Positions 16,190 through 23,866 of a stretch of 64,000 bases of DNA are shown one piece after another. The translations under genes were made by a program, and so were the position numbers. Origin of the DNA: Roseomonas alba. Lineage in GTDB: Bacteria; Pseudomonadota; Alphaproteobacteria; Acetobacterales; Acetobacteraceae. Location: positions 186,001 to 250,000 of the forward strand of contig NZ_JAHYBZ010000001.1 of the NCBI RefSeq assembly GCF_019430885.1. The letters run 5' to 3'. Each line of letters begins with the position of its first letter. The first letter of the stretch is position 1. The notes beneath the pieces are model-generated. The model did no database searches. It was given only the letters and a program-made list of their open reading frames with translations, and had not been told where the DNA came from.

Positions 16190-16774
16190 ATGATTCCGCC
16201 ACTTGCGTTGTCGGGGCTATTGCCGCCCTTTATCGGCGAGAGTCCGACGCTACCCGCCGGGCGGGCGCCATATCGCACTTCGATGGCGCAGGTCGTGACG
16301 CAATTTGGCACTACGCCGCATCGGCGAAGCCTGCTTCAAGGTCTTCTCAACTATCGTCAGGCACTTCGGTCGTTGGCCATCACACAGGGCAGCCAATGGA
16401 TCGGAGGCAGCTTTTTGGAGGATTGCGAGCACCAACGGGGGCGCCCACCGCAGGACATCGACGTGTTGACGCTGATCGAACCTCCTTCGGCATTTCTAAC
16501 GCCCGATGCTTGGGCCGCCCACATCGCGTCGAACGCCCCGGCGTTCCAGGCATTGACCACACCGGCATCGAAGGCGACCTACGGCTGCGACGCGTACTTC
16601 ATGGAACTGTATGCGCCGCCGATGATGGTAGTTGCATCAACGCACTATTGGTTCGGGCTTTTCTCGCACTCCCGGAAGATGGAATGGAAGGGGTTGGTCG
16701 AAGTTCCGCTGGGCGCCTCAAATGCCGATGACGACGCTGCCCTAGCGGAGTTGGCGCGGATGAACGGATCATGA
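16190..16774 (+). CDS. DUF6932 family nucleotidyltransferase-like protein
   Basis: 194 residues, ATG 16190. The family hallmark is clear: a start with IPPLALSGLLPPFIGESP, then QWIGGSFLEDCE and PPQDIDVLTLIEP (residues ~70-95), and a later KATYGCDAYFME and YWFGLFSHSRKMEWKGLVEV. The GSF...D-x-D pattern is that of minimal nucleotidyltransferases, as in MNT antitoxins and related enzymes. It overlaps the next gene in ATGA (16771-16774), so the two proteins are likely made together. DUF6932 genes recur in accessory regions; biochemical activity is not established, so toxin-antitoxin or defence is an inference. Confidence 0.75.
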   Translation: MIPPLALSGLLPPFIGESPTLPAGRAPYRTSMAQVVTQFGTTPHRRSLLQGLLNYRQALRSLAITQGSQWIGGSFLEDCEHQRGRPPQDIDVLTLIEPPSAFLTPDAWAAHIASNAPAFQALTTPASKATYGCDAYFMELYAPPMMVVASTHYWFGLFSHSRKMEWKGLVEVPLGASNADDDAALAELARMNGS

Positions 16775-17760
16775 TCCGAAAGATTCAACGCGACACGCTG
16801 ATGGCGGAGCTTCAGTCGCTGCGCGCACTCCTCATCGGCGCTGAGGGCGCAGCGCCCCTCACGGCGTTATCACTGAAGGCACGGCTAGCCGGTGTCGAAG
16901 AGGAGCTGTCTGCGCTCGAACGCGAGATGCGGCTTACGGGTGAGGTAGCTATCTTCTTCACGGGCAAGAGAGTGCAGGGATCGCGAGGCATCGACGCTGA
17001 GTTCGCGACGAACAGCCTTCGTCACTATCAGGACCTTGTATCGAAAACAGTCCTGCACCGCTTGCGCGGGCCTCTCGCGCAACGCGGGCCGCTCAAGGAA
17101 CGCGAGGTAGCACGCCTGAACATCACCGGCACCGCGCCGGGGTCCTTCGGGTTTGTCCTGGAGGAAGATGGCGCAGATCAATCGCCACTGTTTCCAACTG
17201 CCGTGAAGGAGGCGATGGAGCAGGTGACCGAGTTGTTGAAGGCGTTCTCCTCACCCGAGGAGGCTGCATTCGCTAGCGCATTCGATGATCTCGATCCGCG
17301 CACGCTCAAGAGCCTCAAGGACCTGCTTGAAGATCTGAATGAATCAGAAGCTACGATGCGCCTCGTTGAAGGTGATCGTGAGGTAAGTCTGGATCGCCAG
17401 AGTGTGGAGCGTGCCGCGGAGCGCGCCTCTCAGAGCCGGGTTGATGAGCGCGAAGTCGAGATTGAGGGGCGTCTGATCGGCATTGGCCCAACACGCCGTA
17501 CCTTTGAGTTCCGACGAGAAGACACAGGAGATGTCCTGACCGGGCGCGTCGACTCCCAGTTGAGTGGAGCATTCCTGCGGCGCGTGACGGAAAGCCCCGT
17601 CGAGATTGGCGAGAGGCGTGTCGCGCGCATGCTAGTTCGCGAAACCGAGCGTCGAGGCGCATCGCCCCGGATCACATATACGCTGCTCAATCTATCCGAT
17701 GAGTCGGCTGCGGATGAAGACATCGCCGATTTTGACGATGATCAGGCGGATGGTGCATAG
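16771..17760 (+). CDS. Hypothetical partner of the DUF6932 protein
   Basis: 329 residues, translationally coupled to the DUF6932 gene. Residues 1-60 form a coiled coil (LKARLAGVEEELSALEREMRL). The middle holds VARLNITGTAPGSFGFVLEE and a helical part. The C-terminus (~215-310) is probably beta-rich (REVEIEGRLIGIGPTRRTFEFRRE, then VARMLVRETERR) and ends in an acidic tail. No family recognised. Its last 19 bases overlap the end of the convergent DUF6998 gene. Fixed pairing with a nucleotidyltransferase-like protein suggests it is a target, effector or inhibitor of that protein. Confidence 0.65.
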   Translation: MIRKIQRDTLMAELQSLRALLIGAEGAAPLTALSLKARLAGVEEELSALEREMRLTGEVAIFFTGKRVQGSRGIDAEFATNSLRHYQDLVSKTVLHRLRGPLAQRGPLKEREVARLNITGTAPGSFGFVLEEDGADQSPLFPTAVKEAMEQVTELLKAFSSPEEAAFASAFDDLDPRTLKSLKDLLEDLNESEATMRLVEGDREVSLDRQSVERAAERASQSRVDEREVEIEGRLIGIGPTRRTFEFRREDTGDVLTGRVDSQLSGAFLRRVTESPVEIGERRVARMLVRETERRGASPRITYTLLNLSDESAADEDIADFDDDQADGA

Positions 17761-18221
17761 CCGGCAGCCGAATCACCCTCCGCAGCCACTAATGCCATTG
17801 CCCGCAGCCGCGCCACGCTGATGGTGCGCTGACCGTTCTTCTGCATCGGGCGGCAGGCACCCCACACGGGCGCCCCATCGCCATCATAGATCACCTCGGC
17901 GTGGCGCTTGTCGGCGGTGATGCGCAGCACCAGCAGCCGGTCGCAAGTGTCATACATCGCGATGGAGTTACCCCCGGTCAGCTTCACCTGCACGTCACGC
18001 CCCATCGCATCGCGGGCATCGTGCGCCGTCGCCGACATCGGCAGCAGTGTGAGCCCGAAGGCCTCGGCCGCGATGACTTCACCGATGGAGCCCACCATGT
18101 GCCCGTCCGGCGTGAAGCGGCGGCCCGGATACGTCGCCTCAAGCTCGCGCACCGCGTCGTAGATGCGCGCCACCGGCTCCGGGAGGGGCAGCGGCCGCCC
18201 CGGCAATTTCTCTTTCCTCAT
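17742..18221 (-). CDS. DUF6998 family, PD-(D/E)XK nuclease-like protein
   Basis: 159 residues. Matches DUF6998: LPLPEPVARIYDAVRELEATYPGRRFTPDGH, GSIGEVIAAEAFGL, HDARDAMGRDVQVKLTGGNS and GAPVWGACRPMQKNGQRTIS. The order E (GSIGE), D (HDARDAMGRD) and Q-x-K (VQVKL) is that of the PD-(D/E)XK nuclease core. It could cut or bind DNA; a stand-alone gene without a methyltransferase suggests defence, anti-plasmid or repair work, none of it shown. It is convergent with, and overlaps, the previous gene. Confidence 0.7.
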   Translation of the reverse strand: MRKEKLPGRPLPLPEPVARIYDAVRELEATYPGRRFTPDGHMVGSIGEVIAAEAFGLTLLPMSATAHDARDAMGRDVQVKLTGGNSIAMYDTCDRLLVLRITADKRHAEVIYDGDGAPVWGACRPMQKNGQRTISVARLRAMALVAAEGDSAAGYAPSA

Positions 18222-18424
18222 TCTGTTGCTGCGCGCCTCTGATCCAATTCGGTGCTCGCAACATCGCGAGCATCCAGATATTCTTCATGACCGATGTCGA
18301 TCTGTGAAGCTGGAACCGAATACGTTGTATCCACTGACGTTGTCGGTTTAACCGTCGGGCCAATTGATTGATCAAATTCATTGGCGCCACTAGTGTCGGT
18401 TGACCGTGAAACGGAGGAGTTGGC

Positions 18425-20137
18425 ATGCGGGGCGTCATTGCGGTTGGTTGCGCTTTGGCGTCTGGATTCGTGGCGTTCCACGCCGTAGCGCAACAGCCAA
18501 TTGCCCTGACAAGAGATCAAACCCCAGCTTTGATCCTGCCATTAAGCCCCGAAGAGGCGGGGGCGATTGTCGCTCATGTCGGGCGCTGCTGGTCGACATT
18601 GGTCGCTGACGGCTCGCCCGATGACACGGCTGTGCAAGTGCGCATCGATGTCAACGAGCGTGGCGTTGTAACCTCCGTGCGGCCCGCCGAGAGATCAGGC
18701 GGCGTTCCAACGGATCCGAGAGGGCGAGCCGTTTTCGAGAGCGGGCGGCGCGCTTTCCTCGACCCCCGATGCAATCCATTGCCGCTGCCCGCCGACAGAC
18801 TTGCTGCTGTTCGACAGGCGACGTTCCGCCTGTCGCCGACAAGATCGGCCGTGCCGCCCGCTCCCCCTCCTTCGGGGCCAGCTGTCTTGGGGATTTCAGG
18901 GCGACAGGAGGTGGGGCCAAGTTTTGACTGTGCTCGGGCAACCGAACCGCTCGCGCAGATCATTTGTGGTGACCTTGAGCTGCGCCGTCTTGATCTGGAA
19001 ATGGTGCAGCCGTTGTACGTCTTGCGGCACCTGCAAGTGGAGCGCGCTTCGGAGTTTAGACAACAAGCGGTACAACTGCATCGGACCGTCATCACAGCCT
19101 GCGGTATTCCTTTACAGGGAGCAGTGGATGCTGCCGACCTCCCACGCCTTAGATCGTGCATCACCGTAAACTACCGCAACCAACGTGCATCCTGGTTGCG
19201 GCAGCTTAGGCAGGCCGATAATTCATCTGCGACCGAGGAAGCCGAGCGCGATATTAGTGGCCATATCGCGTTGCAGAGGTTGCTCAAGGACAGAGGCTTC
19301 CTGCCGCAAGACGCTGTCGTTGATGGCGTTTACGGCCCGGCCACTCGCAGTGCCATATCTCGTTTCCAGGCCGCGCATAATTTGAGAGCCGATGGCCTCA
19401 TGTCACAGGCATCGGCTCTCGCTCTCAACCCGCCACCCGCTCATGTTGCCGGAGGACAAGGCGCTCAGTCGCGTGGATCTGCCCCCCATGCTACGGCAGA
19501 TGACTACCAGAATGCACAGAATTCACTGAACAGGCGCATTAATGAAATCGAAAGGAATATATCTTCGCAATTTTCTAGAAACAATCAAGATCAAAGAATG
19601 AGAAATCTACAGGCCTTTGCTGGGTTATTTATAGCCGGTCGGCAAGATGTATTTCGAAGGGATGTCCCTAATCAAACGATATTATTCTTTGATGTAGGAC
19701 TCATTTTGCCGCAAGGAAAATTTATGTGGACAATAAATCCCTCCCAGCCGTGTATAGTAAGATTCTATATGTATAGAAATACCGAAAATCCGGGATTCCA
19801 AGAACTTCAGAGAGAAATGGGGATTGTCATGGGTTCTAGTTATTATTTAGAGGGCGCTCTCGATTTCAGGGATTTTGATATAAATAATCTTGATTCAGAA
19901 CCTATTTCTGATGTTCGCGTTCGCGTTTCCTTTGGGAATGATCAGGCATTTCGGTACAATAATATAGTCTTCGTCGATAGATCGGGTCGAGTTCAAAGTC
20001 GTATCATAGATCGATATATGAGACAGATAGAAATTGTCTCCGAGCGACTTCTGCTGGAGCGGTTGGAGGCCGGATTCGAATGGTATAAGGCGCAGGCTGG
20101 TGGTGGATGCCCGCTGCGTCATGTGACCCCATTCTAA
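18425..20137 (+). CDS. Secreted mosaic protein with LprI-like and peptidoglycan-binding domains
   Basis: 570 residues, ATG 18425 with GGAGGAG at 18413-18419. Signal peptide cleaved near AVAQQ (residue ~24). Residues ~30-135 resemble a TonB C-terminal-like fold (VQVRIDVNERGVVTSVRP). Residues ~165-250 resemble the LprI lysozyme-inhibitor type (FDCARATEPLAQIICGDLEL, RLRSC). Residues ~280-335 are a PG_binding_1 domain (LQRLLKDRGFLPQ, VDGVYGPATRSAISRFQAAH). From residue ~360 the DNA becomes AT-rich and the protein Asn/Arg/Ile-rich, with no recognised domain. Probably periplasmic, acting on or around the cell wall; it could alter the host surface or protect it from lysozyme. Confidence 0.7.
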   Translation: MRGVIAVGCALASGFVAFHAVAQQPIALTRDQTPALILPLSPEEAGAIVAHVGRCWSTLVADGSPDDTAVQVRIDVNERGVVTSVRPAERSGGVPTDPRGRAVFESGRRAFLDPRCNPLPLPADRLAAVRQATFRLSPTRSAVPPAPPPSGPAVLGISGRQEVGPSFDCARATEPLAQIICGDLELRRLDLEMVQPLYVLRHLQVERASEFRQQAVQLHRTVITACGIPLQGAVDAADLPRLRSCITVNYRNQRASWLRQLRQADNSSATEEAERDISGHIALQRLLKDRGFLPQDAVVDGVYGPATRSAISRFQAAHNLRADGLMSQASALALNPPPAHVAGGQGAQSRGSAPHATADDYQNAQNSLNRRINEIERNISSQFSRNNQDQRMRNLQAFAGLFIAGRQDVFRRDVPNQTILFFDVGLILPQGKFMWTINPSQPCIVRFYMYRNTENPGFQELQREMGIVMGSSYYLEGALDFRDFDINNLDSEPISDVRVRVSFGNDQAFRYNNIVFVDRSGRVQSRIIDRYMRQIEIVSERLLLERLEAGFEWYKAQAGGGCPLRHVTPF

Positions 20138-20287
20138 GAGCGCGATCAAATACGGGGGCAGCCTCAATGTACAGGCGGGTCGTGTGGTGCTGTGATCGCG
20201 CCTCTGCCGCTACTATCACGTTCCGCGGAAATCTCGGGCAAGTAGGATCGCGCAGCGCGGCGGGGATACTACGCTTCCCGCTGCGCC

Positions 20288-21226
20288 TCACCCCGCAGGA
20301 ACGCCACCTCCCACTCGCCAACCGCGCACCGGATGCGGCGCCACGCCTTCACGCATGGCTTTCATGTGGCGCCGCAGCGCATCGCGCAGCTGCCCGCCGG
20401 GCTGGTCCTTCCCGCGCTTCACGCGCTTCGCGGTGAACAGTAGCCTGTACAGCGCCTTGAACGCGGCGTCTTCTTCATCGTCTTCGGTCAGCGCCACGGG
20501 CGCGGCAAGCATCTCGTGCGTCAGGCCATCTTCCGCCAAAGCTGCGCGGACGTTCGAGCGCGCGTCACGGGCTTCCTCGTTCCATCGCGCCACATCGACC
20601 GCGAGCGCACGCTCGGCAGCGAGGTCGCGCGCCGCAGCGAACATCCCGTCAATATCGCTCCCGGCCACCTGCGGTTGAGGCTCGGCGAAGGCCTCCTCGG
20701 CGGCACGCAGACGTCGATGCTCGTGGCCGTCCCGATATTCCGTCAGTGCCGCATGGGTGCTTGCTTCGCCTTTCATTCTGTCGAGAGCGCGGGCCAACGC
20801 CTCGCAGTCCGCGGGCACCGGGGGCGGGAGATCGTGCATCAAGCAGGCACCGCACGCCGCGAGGATGAGTATCTGGTGCGACCAAGCCAAGCCGACCGTG
20901 ACGGCACCATCGGTGCGCCCCCGCCCGAGTGGCTCGAAGGTCACGCTGGCTTCTTGGGCTCGTTTGATCTTGAGGTTGTGCGGAATGGGCACGGTGCCGC
21001 CTGTCTCGAGGATCTGCTCGGTCGTCATGTGCGGATCGTCGTCGGCGGGCGGTGCGCCGTGCGGATACGCCTTTGGCGCCCACCGACCCCCACCCAGCTC
21101 AATGAAGCGATGCAGCGCCATGATGCGGATGGCGGAACCGTCCACGTCCGGCAGATCGCCGTTGAGTGCAGCTGAGAGTGTGCGCTGCACTGGCTTCTGC
21201 TCGGATTTCTTCTTCTTCCGCCCCAT
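20288..21226 (-). CDS. Hypothetical protein coupled to the integrase
   Basis: 312 residues. Its ATG (21226) overlaps the integrase stop in TGATG, so it is the second gene of an integrase operon. It starts with a basic stretch (MGRKKKKSEQKP), has a mid segment with the hydrophobic LAWSHQILILAACGACLM, and is otherwise rich in charged helices (AAEEAFAEPQ, DVARWNEEARDARSNVRAAL). A start at 21274 is possible but would overlap the integrase end. No family recognised. A role in excision control is a guess from position. Confidence 0.6.
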   Translation of the reverse strand: MGRKKKKSEQKPVQRTLSAALNGDLPDVDGSAIRIMALHRFIELGGGRWAPKAYPHGAPPADDDPHMTTEQILETGGTVPIPHNLKIKRAQEASVTFEPLGRGRTDGAVTVGLAWSHQILILAACGACLMHDLPPPVPADCEALARALDRMKGEASTHAALTEYRDGHEHRRLRAAEEAFAEPQPQVAGSDIDGMFAAARDLAAERALAVDVARWNEEARDARSNVRAALAEDGLTHEMLAAPVALTEDDEEDAAFKALYRLLFTAKRVKRGKDQPGGQLRDALRRHMKAMREGVAPHPVRGWRVGGGVPAG

Positions 21227-22641
21227 CACGCCACCACCTTCAACTGCGCCCGGCCGGCGCAGTGCCGGGACCAAGCCTCCATCAGCCCTTGCCGCTGATC
21301 GAACAGGTCGCTCCGATGATAGGCGCGCGTGACGGCTGTGCCGACTTCATGCGCGAGGGCTTTCTCCGCCGCTTCACCGTCCGCGGGGCGGGTGTCGGCG
21401 ACCCAGGTCCTGAAGCTGGCACGGAAGCCGTGCGGCACCACGGCCCGACCCATCGCGTCGACCCAGGTCGGCAGGGTGTCGGGGGCATCGGCCGGCGCGG
21501 CGTTCATGCGACGGATCACGGCCGACAGCGCCATGTCAGACAGTGCGGTGTCCTCCTTCGCCGAGGGGAAGATCAGCGTCCGGCCAAGGCTGGCCGCGAC
21601 CTCGGCCAAGTCGTCGCGCGTCACGTCGTCATGAAGTGCAGCCTGCGCCGCGAGTCGCAGCACCTCGATGGCGCCGGAAGGCAAAGGCACCCGGTGCGGC
21701 GACCGCTGGACCGACTTCTTCCCCTTCATGCGTTCGGGCGGCACGGTCCATGTCGGCACGTCGCCATGGAAGGCGATCTCCGACCAGCGCGCGCCGCGGG
21801 CCTCGCCCGACCGGACGGCCGTCAGAATGGTGAAGCGGAGCGCCAGCGGCGCAATGCCCTCGGCCGCGGCCAGGGCCTTCATGAAGTCGGCCATGCGCGC
21901 GTGGGGCAGGGCAGGGAAGGACGTGCCGGCCGGCAGCGCCGGCAGCCCGAGCATGCGCAGCATCTTTGCGTCGGCCGGGTTGTCATTGAGCCGCCAGCCC
22001 TGCGCGGCGGCATAGCGCAGCACCGAGCCAATGCGCCGCAGCACCTTCCGCGCTGTCGCCGGGCGGGAAGTCCAAACGGGTTGGATCGCCTCCAGCACGG
22101 CCTTTCGATCGATCTGCGCGACCTGCATCTTGCCCAGGACGGGGTAGGCGTAGTTCTTCAGTGAGGTGCGCCAGAGCGCGGCGGTGCGAGCGTGCTTGAA
22201 GCCGGGGGCGGTCGTGGTGACGTATTCCTCGGCGACCGCGGAGAAGGTCCTGACTGCCTCTTCGGACTGGGTCGCTCGTGCGGCCCTGGCCGCCTTCCGC
22301 TCGTTCTTTCGCTGATCAATCGGGTTGATGCCGCTGCGCGCGGTTGCCGCCGCAGTGCGGGCCTTCTCACGGGCTTCGGCAAGCCCGATCTCGGGGAAGG
22401 TGCCCAGGCCCATGTCCTTCGTCTTGCCGTCCAGGCGGACGCGGACGAACCAGACCTTTGTGTATTGGTCCTTGGGAAGCTCGGGGAGGTGCTGAGCGCC
22501 GCTCCGGGGCCTGACCTCAATGAACAGCCCCTCGCCGTCGAATTTTCGCACCTTCTCCTGCGTCTGTTTCTCAACCGACCACTTGGGCTTCAGCAGTTCC
22601 AAGCGGCGATGGGTCAGCGGCTGGGCGGCACGACGCGGCAT
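21226..22641 (-). CDS. P4-family tyrosine site-specific integrase
   Basis: 471 residues. The N-terminal arm-binding domain (DUF4102-like: FDGEGLFIEVRP, KVWFVRVRLDGKTKDMGLGTFPEIGLAEAREKA) is followed by the SAM-like core-binding domain and the catalytic domain with R277 (TAVRSGEARG), H404-x-x-R407 (HGFR), H431 (HEVG) and nucleophile Y441 (AYHRSD). All catalytic residues are present. GAGGAA precedes the ATG. It recombines the 15-bp tRNA-Glu core. It lies ~185 bp inside attR and reads away from it. Confidence 0.95.
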   Translation of the reverse strand: MPRRAAQPLTHRRLELLKPKWSVEKQTQEKVRKFDGEGLFIEVRPRSGAQHLPELPKDQYTKVWFVRVRLDGKTKDMGLGTFPEIGLAEAREKARTAAATARSGINPIDQRKNERKAARAARATQSEEAVRTFSAVAEEYVTTTAPGFKHARTAALWRTSLKNYAYPVLGKMQVAQIDRKAVLEAIQPVWTSRPATARKVLRRIGSVLRYAAAQGWRLNDNPADAKMLRMLGLPALPAGTSFPALPHARMADFMKALAAAEGIAPLALRFTILTAVRSGEARGARWSEIAFHGDVPTWTVPPERMKGKKSVQRSPHRVPLPSGAIEVLRLAAQAALHDDVTRDDLAEVAASLGRTLIFPSAKEDTALSDMALSAVIRRMNAAPADAPDTLPTWVDAMGRAVVPHGFRASFRTWVADTRPADGEAAEKALAHEVGTAVTRAYHRSDLFDQRQGLMEAWSRHCAGRAQLKVVA

Positions 22642-22826
22642 TTCCGGCTTCCTCTGGCGCGAGCAGGTGAGGGGGCGTAGAGGGGTCAGGCTCTCGAAAA
22701 CCCCCTCAACATTTAACGCCAGCCGGGAACGACTGGAAACGGCGGCGAACTACAAATCCAGCAATTTCCGTGTGTTATAATTCTTCAGGGTACGGCGGCG
22801 AACCGCGGCGAACGTCTTAGGGGCGT

Positions 22827-22841
22827 CCCTAGGGGACGCCA
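22827..22841 (+). other. attR, 15-bp core duplicate of the tRNA-Glu 3' end
   Basis: Exact copy of the attL core. It sits in a near-palindrome (GGCGTCCCTAGGGGACGCC, 22823-22841 region), which may help integrase binding. Confidence 0.85.
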
Positions 22842-22860
22842 ACCTTTTTAAAGGGTTGGC
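22838..22860 (+). terminator. Hairpin just outside attR, likely the original tRNA-Glu terminator
   Basis: GCCAACC (22838-22844) pairs with GGTTGGC (22854-22860), with TTTTT in the loop region. Before integration it would have followed tRNA-Glu directly. Confidence 0.5.
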
Positions 22861-23014
22861 AGCATTGGGTTGGAACCTCTCCAACTATCTCTCCAACTTC
22901 CAATCGTGATCGGTCGTGCGCGCGAGCGAGCGGTTTGTGATCCGCCTCGATCATATTCCGACGTGCCTCGATCGTGTTCTTGATTCGTTCCCATTCATCC
23001 CGCATTGTCCACCC

Positions 23015-23245
23015 ATGTCAGATCATGGCGGGGAGAGCATCCCGGCTCCGGCGGTGCCGTGGCTGGATGAGCTGACGGTGCTCGCCCTGCGGGGTGAGTT
23101 CCAACGGCAGGTTGCCGCAGGCAGGGACGCGCACACCACTCGCCGGGCTGTGCGTGATCTGGCGATAGGCCTGCATCCCAGCCTGCCATTTCCGATGCTG
23201 GAAGATTTCGCGGCGGCGACACTGCTTTGCACTGAGGGAGGGTGA
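23015..23245 (+). CDS. Small hypothetical protein beside the element
   Basis: 76 residues from ATG 23015 (GTG 22916 is also in frame). Helical, with DELTVLALRGEFQRQVAAGRD and RAVRDLAIGLHPSLPFPMLEDFAAATL. Its stop overlaps the next start (TGATG). It lies outside attR, yet resembles mobile-element genes in size and coupling. No family recognised. Confidence 0.45.
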   Translation: MSDHGGESIPAPAVPWLDELTVLALRGEFQRQVAAGRDAHTTRRAVRDLAIGLHPSLPFPMLEDFAAATLLCTEGG

Positions 23246-23478
23246 TGATGGCTGTACGGATTCCACCTGGCTCTGCGGTCTCCATGGACACACCGGCACC
23301 GCAGGCGGCCGAGGCCGGGCAGTGGCTATCGGTTGCCTGCCGCTGCGGGCACAAGACCGCCATCGGTCCCCACACCTACGGCGATGCTCACGGCAGGCTG
23401 CGTGATCTCGTCAGGCTCCTGCGGTGCCAGCAATGCGGAAGCCGTGGGAGTGCGAGGATATGGTTGGCAGAACGGTAG
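23242..23478 (+). CDS. Small zinc-ribbon-like protein
   Basis: Up to 78 residues (GTG 23242, or ATG 23245/23248). It has two Cys pairs, CRC (ACRCGHK) and CQQC (RCQQCGSRG), about 28 residues apart, a plausible zinc ribbon. Coupled to the previous gene. Small zinc-ribbon genes are frequent on phages and plasmids; the role is unknown. Confidence 0.5.
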   Translation: MMMAVRIPPGSAVSMDTPAPQAAEAGQWLSVACRCGHKTAIGPHTYGDAHGRLRDLVRLLRCQQCGSRGSARIWLAER

Positions 23479-23866
23479 GAATACCGGTCATCCCTAGGTG
23501 AGCCGGCCCGAACGGCAGCTTGCCCCATGTCGGCGCTTCCTCGGCTTCCGCCGTAGCAGCCTCCTTCATGATCACGCTCTGCCCTGCCTCGTCGTAGATC
23601 CCGCCCCAATTCACCCACGGACGCCAGTCCGCCAGCTCCGGCTTCGCCGGAATCGGCTCGTCGTCCTGCATTGCGGGAAGGCCTGGCGTCGTTGCGCTCT
23701 CATTTGCTCGCCGGTGCAGCAGCACCAGAAGGAGATCCGCAAGCCTTTCCGCCTTATCGCGGGGAACGTCGGCAATGGCTGCCGCAATGCTCGCGGAGAT
23801 GGGCGCCTCATGCAGCAGACCTAGCGCGGCAATCGCAAAACCCCTATCCGCCGCTGTCCGCTGCGA
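23411..23866 (-). pseudogene. 5'-truncated reading frame abutting the DHDPS-like gene
   Basis: A coding-like frame runs on the minus strand from directly after the stop codon of the gene at 23867 to 23411, in the same frame, with no good start: RTAADRGFAIAALGLL..., then PRDKAERLADLLLVLLHRR, WRPWVNWGGIYDEAGQSV and WGKLPFGPAHLGMTG. A GTG at 23725 is the first usable start. This looks like the 3' part of a gene cut off where it meets the aldolase gene. It overlaps the zinc-ribbon gene on the other strand by ~68 bases. Confidence 0.4.

Larger units (their letters stand above)
3734..22841. mobile_element. Integrative element (~19.1 kb) in tRNA-Glu, phage-derived or satellite-like
   Basis: Bounded by identical 15-bp att cores, with a P4-family tyrosine integrase next to attR reading inward. 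Cargo in order: AlpA-like regulator, prohead-protease fusion, duplicated-domain protein, tape measure protein, three small paralogues, a DUF927-like fragment protein, a PrimPol/ATPase, a repeat field, a DUF6932 pair, a DUF6998 gene, a secreted mosaic protein and a gene coupled to the integrase. Capsid, portal, terminase, tail sheath or tube and lysis genes are not recognisable. It therefore looks like a satellite or a reduced prophage rather than a complete phage; no conjugation genes are seen either. Confidence 0.85.

Noticed and set aside
4460..22641. Integrative conjugative element
   Set aside because: No relaxase, coupling protein or type IV secretion gene is recognisable between the att sites.
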